Assembly: GCF_034090345.1 (NCBI RefSeq)
Contig: NZ_JAXDSS010000069.1
Location: 10,467 to 74,466, forward strand
Direction: 5' to 3'
DNA from: Peptoniphilus sp034090345
GTDB taxonomy: Bacteria; Bacillota; Clostridia; Tissierellales; Peptoniphilaceae
Length of the DNA stretch: 64,000 bases
Position 1 is the first letter of the stretch, and the number at the start of each line of letters is the position of its first letter. Shown here piece by piece: positions 59,631-64,000 of this stretch. The notes beneath the pieces are model-generated. The model had not been told where the DNA came from and searched no databases. It was given only the letters and a program-made list of their open reading frames with translations. The translations under genes and the position numbers were made by a program.

Positions 59631-60222
59631 AAAAGAGTATAAAAAAATTGGATATACAAATATAGTTGGAATAGATGAAGTTGGCAGGGGCTCTCTTTTT
59701 GGAGATGTGTTAGCTTGTGCTATTATAATGCCGGACAGCAGAATAGAAGGGATAGCTGATTCTAAAAAACTATCTGCAAAAAAAAGAGGATCTTTATATG
59801 AAGAGATACTTGATGAGTGTATAGCAGTGGGCATAGGAAGAATTGATTCTAAGAAAATTGATGAAATAAATATAAAAAATGCCACACATTTAGCAATGGA
59901 ACAAGCAATTCAAAATATGAGAGATCAAAAAGGGCGAAAAGTATATGCTGATTTATTGTTAATAGATGCAGAAAAAATTGATACTCAAATAGCACAAGTT
60001 TCCATAATAAAAGGTGATGATAGGTGTTATTCAATAGCTTGTGCTTCAATAGTTGCAAAAGTATATAGGGATAGTCTTTGTGATAACTGGGAGAAGTTAT
60101 ATCCTGGATATAATCTCAAAAAAAATAAAGGTTATGGCACAACTGAACATAGAAATGCAATAAAAGAAATAGGATATACACCTATGCATAGAATTACTTT
60201 TTTGAAAAATTTAATAGGTTAA
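59617..60222 (+). CDS. rnhB: Ribonuclease HII
   Basis: Cleaves RNA in RNA-DNA hybrids, including single ribonucleotides in DNA. The catalytic motif is GIDEVGRG (Asp, Glu), with further acidic residues at LLIDAEK and in the ASIVAKVYRD helix. The product is 201 residues. ATG 59617 is preferred to TTG 59614, because GGAG is 7 nt upstream of the ATG. It overlaps rbgA by 14 nt and lies 3 nt before the yraN gene. Confidence 0.95.
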   Translation: MEEFEKEYKKIGYTNIVGIDEVGRGSLFGDVLACAIIMPDSRIEGIADSKKLSAKKRGSLYEEILDECIAVGIGRIDSKKIDEINIKNATHLAMEQAIQNMRDQKGRKVYADLLLIDAEKIDTQIAQVSIIKGDDRCYSIACASIVAKVYRDSLCDNWEKLYPGYNLKKNKGYGTTEHRNAIKEIGYTPMHRITFLKNLIG

Positions 60223-60225
60223 AAA

Positions 60226-60576
60226 ATGAATAATAAAGAGTTTGGAAATTATGGTGAACAGATAATAACAGATTATTTGATAAAAAAAGGATATAAGATT
60301 TTAGGGAGAAACTATCGAGCTAATGGAACAGAAATAGACATAATCTGCTTAGATAAAAATATAATTGTATTTGTAGAAGTAAAGAGCAGAAGATCTAAAA
60401 AGTTTGGGAATGCTTTTGAAGCTGTGGATGAAAGAAAAATTAAAAACATAATAAAAGCATCAATGAATTATTTAATTAAGTATGATTATACACATTTGCA
60501 AGTTAGGTTTGACGTTGTTGAGTACTATTCAACGGGAGAGATTAATCACATAGAAAATGCATTTGAAGTAGGATGA
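60226..60576 (+). CDS. YraN family endonuclease-like protein
   Basis: A 116-residue UPF0102/YraN protein with a restriction-endonuclease-like fold. It contains GNYGEQIITDYLIKKGYKILGRNYR, EIDIICLDKNIIVFVEVKSR and the usual tail. The Asp...Glu-x-Lys arrangement (EIDII, EVKSR) resembles nucleases; its role is not known. It stands in the order rnhB-yraN-comM-dprA. Confidence 0.9.
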   Translation: MNNKEFGNYGEQIITDYLIKKGYKILGRNYRANGTEIDIICLDKNIIVFVEVKSRRSKKFGNAFEAVDERKIKNIIKASMNYLIKYDYTHLQVRFDVVEYYSTGEINHIENAFEVG

Positions 60577-60585
60577 GGTGAAATT

Positions 60586-62103
60586 ATGTATTCTAAAGTG
60601 TTGACTTGTTCTTTACAAGGGTTAGAAGGAGATTTAGTAACTGTTGAAGCGGATTTAATGAGAAGTTTACCGAAATTTACAATAGTTGGATTACCGGACA
60701 CAGCTATAAAAGAGTCTATAGAGAGAGTTAGGTCAGGCATAAAAAATGAAGGCTTAGAGTTTCCTTTGAGTAGAATAACTATAAATTTGCAACCTGCAAG
60801 TTTGAGAAAAGATGGTTCTCAAATGGACTTGGCAATAGCAATGTCAATACTATCTGCAAATCAAGCTGTGGATATTAAAGAAGAATATATATACATTGGA
60901 GAACTGTCGTTAGACGGTTCTGTCAATAAGGTAAACGGTTGTCTAGCAATGGTAATTTCAATGCGAGAAAAAGGATATAGAAAGTTTATAATCCCTTATG
61001 GAAATCGTGAGGAGTGTTCGGTAGTTTTAGACGTTGAAATATACCTGGTTAAAAATTTAAGAGAAGTTGTTGATTTTGTAAATGGCGTAGAACAAGTAGC
61101 TAGATATACTGAAGAATATCGTACTGAAGAAAAGACTTTTGATATAGATTTTTCAGATATGAAGGGCCAAGAATTTTTAAAACGGGCTTTAGAGGTAGCT
61201 GCTGCAGGGAAGCATAATTTATTGATGGTTGGGGAGCCGGGAAGCGGTAAGAGCATGGCAGCTAAAAGATTTCCAACTATACTGCCAAGCTTGAATTTTG
61301 ATGAAGCGATTGAAGTTACAAAAGTATACTCAATAGCAGGCCTTTTAAAAGAGTCAAAATTAATTACAAACCCTCCATTCAGAGCACCTCATCATACTGC
61401 ATCGGCAGTTTCTTTAATTGGAGGTGGAAAAATCCCAAAACCTGGTGAGGTGTCTCTCTCACATAATGGCGTGCTTTTTTTAGATGAACTTCCGGAGTTT
61501 CAAAAAACTGTTATAGAAGTATTGAGACAACCTTTAGAAGATAAAACTATAAGTATCTCAAGGGCGAATGCAAGTTTAACTTATCCTTCAGACATCATTT
61601 TGATTGCAGCAATGAATCCTTGTCCTTGTGGATTTCATAATTCTAAGGACCATACCTGTAGTTGTAGTGCAGCTGAAATAAATAGATATCTATCTAAAAT
61701 CTCACATCCTCTGTTGGATAGAATTGATATTCATGTCGAGGTTTCTGCTGTAAAATATGATAAATTATCAAATGAAAAAATACAGTCTGAAAGTTCAAAA
61801 GTTATAAAAGAAAGAGTAGGAAGAGCAAGAGAATTACAAAAAGATAGGTATAGAGATTTTAATTTTCAATGTAACTCTGAAATCAAAGAAAATATGATGG
61901 CAGAATTTTGCCATTTAAAAGAAAAATCTAAAAAAATTATGGATATCGCCTTTAAAAAATATTCTTTTTCTGCCAGAACATATAATAAAATACTAAAAGT
62001 TTCAAGAACAATAGCAGATTTAGAAAATCATAAAGATATAGAAGATACGGATATATTAGAAGCTATAAGATATAGGACAATGGATGTAAAATATTGGAGT
62101 TAA
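60586..62103 (+). CDS. comM: YifB/ComM family Mg chelatase-like AAA ATPase
   Basis: A 505-residue AAA+ helicase-like ATPase. The N-terminal ChlI-like domain contains SRITINLQPASLRKDGSQMDLAIA. The AAA+ core has Walker A GEPGSGKSM and GVLFLDELPEFQ as Walker B, with a Cys-rich insertion CPCGFHNSKDHTCSCS. In Vibrio and others ComM supports branch migration during natural transformation. It starts 10 nt after yraN, with GATGAGGTG as ribosome site. Confidence 0.93.
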   Translation: MYSKVLTCSLQGLEGDLVTVEADLMRSLPKFTIVGLPDTAIKESIERVRSGIKNEGLEFPLSRITINLQPASLRKDGSQMDLAIAMSILSANQAVDIKEEYIYIGELSLDGSVNKVNGCLAMVISMREKGYRKFIIPYGNREECSVVLDVEIYLVKNLREVVDFVNGVEQVARYTEEYRTEEKTFDIDFSDMKGQEFLKRALEVAAAGKHNLLMVGEPGSGKSMAAKRFPTILPSLNFDEAIEVTKVYSIAGLLKESKLITNPPFRAPHHTASAVSLIGGGKIPKPGEVSLSHNGVLFLDELPEFQKTVIEVLRQPLEDKTISISRANASLTYPSDIILIAAMNPCPCGFHNSKDHTCSCSAAEINRYLSKISHPLLDRIDIHVEVSAVKYDKLSNEKIQSESSKVIKERVGRARELQKDRYRDFNFQCNSEIKENMMAEFCHLKEKSKKIMDIAFKKYSFSARTYNKILKVSRTIADLENHKDIEDTDILEAIRYRTMDVKYWS

Positions 62104-62104
62104 T

Positions 62105-63172
62105 ATGGAATATAGAGACTATATATTATATTTAAATTTATTGGGAATTGAAAATATTGAAATAGAAAAAATCGAAGACTATTTATCTATAAATAATATA
62201 CATATTTCAGAAATATTTTCGTCTGAAGCAATTCAAAAAAATTTTTCTAAAACAGTTAGGAACAAGCTATCAAAATTTGATGAAGAAAAACTAAAGATTT
62301 TAAAAGAATATTGTTTTAAGAAAAGTATAAATATTTTAACTTACTTGGAAGACACATATCCGGATAGGCTCAGATATATAGAAAATTTTCCTAGAGTGCT
62401 TTATACAAAGGGAGAATTTTCTGAAGATGACTTTTTGAGTATAGGTATAGTTGGTTCGAGGAATCATTCTGATTATGGAAAGGTTGTAGTAAATTATGTA
62501 GTGGATAATTTAAAGCTATTAAAAGCAACAATAATTTCAGGAATGGCTTATGGAATAGACGCTTTATCACACAATAGGGCAATAGTTAATAATATGAGAA
62601 CAATAGCGGTTCTTGGAAGTGGGGTAGATGTGATATATCCTAAAGCAAACTCTCATCTCTATTCTGAGATAATAAACCATGGAGTTGTGTGTTCGGAATA
62701 TCCTCCAGGAACAACACCTAAACCTTATAGATTTCCGCTCAGAAATAGAATAATTTCAGGCCTTAGTTTGGCTGTAGTTGTTGTAGAGGCTAGGAATAAA
62801 AGTGGCAGCCTTATAACTGCAAGGGTTGCAGCTGAGCAGGGTAAAGAAGTTTTTTCAGTCCCGGGAAATATAAATAGCTTTTATTCAGAAGGTACAAATG
62901 CATTGATAAGAGATGGAGCTAATATATTGAGTTCTATTGATGATTTGTTGGCAATACTTCCAAAGGCGGAGAAAAAGAAAACTTTTGAAGTGGATTTATC
63001 TGAAGATGAAATTAGAGTTGTAGAGTGTATAGAAAAGGGTGCGAATGAAATAGATGATTTGGCAAGAAATTTGTCTATGAATGTTTCAGAGCTAAGCGGG
63101 TTTTTAACTATCCTAGAGCTTAAAGAAGTATTGACAGTTAATGGGAAAAGAATTCAATTAAATGTGCAATGA
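62105..63172 (+). CDS. dprA: DNA-processing protein DprA
   Basis: Loads RecA on incoming single-stranded DNA in natural transformation. The Rossmann core has GIVGSRNHSDYG, ISGMAYGIDALSHNRAI and VLGSGVDVIYPKAN. SGSLITARVAAEQGKEVFSVPGN follows, and a C-terminal winged-helix (ENEL region) closes the protein. The 355-residue length is normal. It starts one base after the comM stop. Confidence 0.96.
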   Translation: MEYRDYILYLNLLGIENIEIEKIEDYLSINNIHISEIFSSEAIQKNFSKTVRNKLSKFDEEKLKILKEYCFKKSINILTYLEDTYPDRLRYIENFPRVLYTKGEFSEDDFLSIGIVGSRNHSDYGKVVVNYVVDNLKLLKATIISGMAYGIDALSHNRAIVNNMRTIAVLGSGVDVIYPKANSHLYSEIINHGVVCSEYPPGTTPKPYRFPLRNRIISGLSLAVVVVEARNKSGSLITARVAAEQGKEVFSVPGNINSFYSEGTNALIRDGANILSSIDDLLAILPKAEKKKTFEVDLSEDEIRVVECIEKGANEIDDLARNLSMNVSELSGFLTILELKEVLTVNGKRIQLNVQ

Positions 63173-63192
63173 TAAAATTAATTATAATTTAA

Positions 63193-63234
63193 AATACACC
63201 TAAATCCATAGAGGAATTAGGTGTATTAATTTTT
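63193..63234. terminator. Bidirectional terminator between dprA and the CBS protein gene
   Basis: AATACACCTAA/TTAGGTGTATT 11-bp stem, with TTTTT on the plus side and an A/T tract serving the converging minus-strand gene. Confidence 0.85.
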
Positions 63235-63235
63235 A

Positions 63236-64000
63236 CTAAATTTTTAGTATTAACTTTTCTATTCTATTCTTAGAACATTTGTGAATTATAAATTTTAAGT
63301 CATCAACGGAAATAATTTCTCCTTGAGCTGGGAAACGGTCAAGTTTTTCAATTAAAAATCCAGCTATTGAATCATTTTCATCACTTTTTAAATTAAGTCC
63401 TAATAAACGGTCAACTTCTTCTAAATTCATAGAGCCGTCTATAAGATATTCTTTAGGAGCAATTTTTATTATTTCCTCATCTTCATCTTCATCAAATTCA
63501 TCTGATATAGAGCCGACAATTTTTTCTATTAAATCTTCAATGGTTATCATGCCCTCTGTACCACCATATTCATCAGTGACGATTGCAACGGAGACCCTTT
63601 TAGATCTCATTTCATTAAAAAGAGGACCAATTGGTTTATATTCAAAAGTATAGAATGGAGATTTTAAAATGTCCAAATTATCTTTTAATATAAAGCTTGA
63701 GTCAAACTTTAATAAGTCTTTTACGTGGAGTATTCCGTAGATGTCATCTAAATCATCACCAAAAACAGGCATTCTTGAAAAAGATTCTTCTTGAACTACT
63801 CTAACTATTTCATCATAAGTTGAGTTTATACTCAATCCAACTATATCAGTCCTTGGAGTCATAGTATCTTTGGCTATACTGCCTCTAAAATCCATAACAT
63901 TTTCGATTATTAAAGACTCACTTTTATCTAAAATTCCTTCTTCATAACCTAAGGATACAGCATCAAATAATTCATCTTCTGTAATTAATGGTTCTTTATA
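63236..64000 (-). CDS. CorC/HlyC-type CBS domain protein (5' end beyond the window)
   Basis: Minus-strand gene whose reading frame stays open to the right edge; at least 254 residues are encoded. The visible part has the region IIENVMDFRGSIAKDTMTPRTDI, two CBS-like segments (the second around VAIVTDEYGGTEGMITIEDL) and the CorC_HlyC C-terminal domain. In intact members an N-terminal CNNM/DUF21 membrane domain precedes these, implying a role in Mg/Co efflux or metal homeostasis. The start codon at 63895 is internal and not the real start. Confidence 0.88.
   Translation of the reverse strand, partial: YKEPLITEDELFDAVSLGYEEGILDKSESLIIENVMDFRGSIAKDTMTPRTDIVGLSINSTYDEIVRVVQEESFSRMPVFGDDLDDIYGILHVKDLLKFDSSFILKDNLDILKSPFYTFEYKPIGPLFNEMRSKRVSVAIVTDEYGGTEGMITIEDLIEKIVGSISDEFDEDEDEEIIKIAPKEYLIDGSMNLEEVDRLLGLNLKSDENDSIAGFLIEKLDRFPAQGEIISVDDLKFIIHKCSKNRIEKLILKI

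Noticed and set aside
1..64000. CRISPR array or prophage
   Set aside because: No regularly spaced repeats with unique spacers and no phage structural genes were seen; the repeated DNA is limited to the recombinase/istB tails.

Overview
The window looks like chromosome of a low-GC, anaerobic Gram-positive bacterium (Firmicutes). It is strongly AT-rich throughout, with A/T-ending codons, AGGAGG-type ribosome binding sites, many translationally overlapping genes, and Firmicute hallmarks: a T-box leader, EF-P, the Asp23-FakA pair, ScpA/ScpB, YlqF/RbgA and an Rnf complex. Gene content and style fit the Tissierellia/Peptoniphilaceae (Parvimonas-like anaerobic cocci). That placement is an inference from gene content, not a computed result.

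Layout. 1-1540: end of an rnf operon (rnfA, rnfB). 1579-2339: a decayed extradiol-dioxygenase-like gene. 2400-9292: a tightly packed run with a NusG-II protein, a Gx/HepI-type membrane protein, maf, radC, a short RNase G, an SGNH hydrolase and five type IV pilus/pseudopilus genes. 9310-23273: efp with a small acidic partner, then a long housekeeping run (asp23, nusB, xseAB, ispA, tlyA, recN, Nudix, punA, pdp, M50 protease, scpAB, rluB, mnmM-like, HI0933-type flavoprotein), often with overlapping start and stop codons. 23274-24632: a gene-poor gap with an ISL3-type transposase remnant and a tRNA-Leu(GAG) on the minus strand. 24579-30844: a second asp23 with fakA, then recG, rsmD, coaD, a coiled-coil protein and a lipoprotein.

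30900-42240 is accessory DNA. It holds an IS21 istB remnant, three tails of large serine recombinases, and two TetR-headed cargo modules. Module 1 is TetR, an MptD-type ECF S-component, EcfT, a double EcfA and two ABC half-transporters. Module 2 is TetR plus a MATE pump. A degenerate direct repeat of about 340 bp lies upstream of each module, and each TetR gene has a strong inverted repeat over or beside its promoter. A more GC-rich GNAT gene and an attenuator-like leader with a four-codon ORF follow.

42242-48700: a methyltransferase, then minus-strand genes for a FecBCD-type (iron/siderophore/heme/cobalamin) importer with a THEP1-like NTPase, a CstA-type peptide/pyruvate transporter and a MOSC protein. 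49309-52214: argG-argH behind a T-box. 52427-58685: an OadA/PycB-type carboxyltransferase subunit, then a BMP-type nucleoside-binding lipoprotein with its ABC importer, which would feed the punA/pdp salvage enzymes. 58782-63172: rbgA, rnhB, yraN, comM, dprA. A CorC/HlyC-type CBS protein runs off the right edge on the minus strand.

No rRNA, CRISPR array or intact prophage was seen. The most interesting parts are the two recombinase-associated TetR modules, the attenuator-like leader at 42011-42152, and the orphan minor-pilin cluster.
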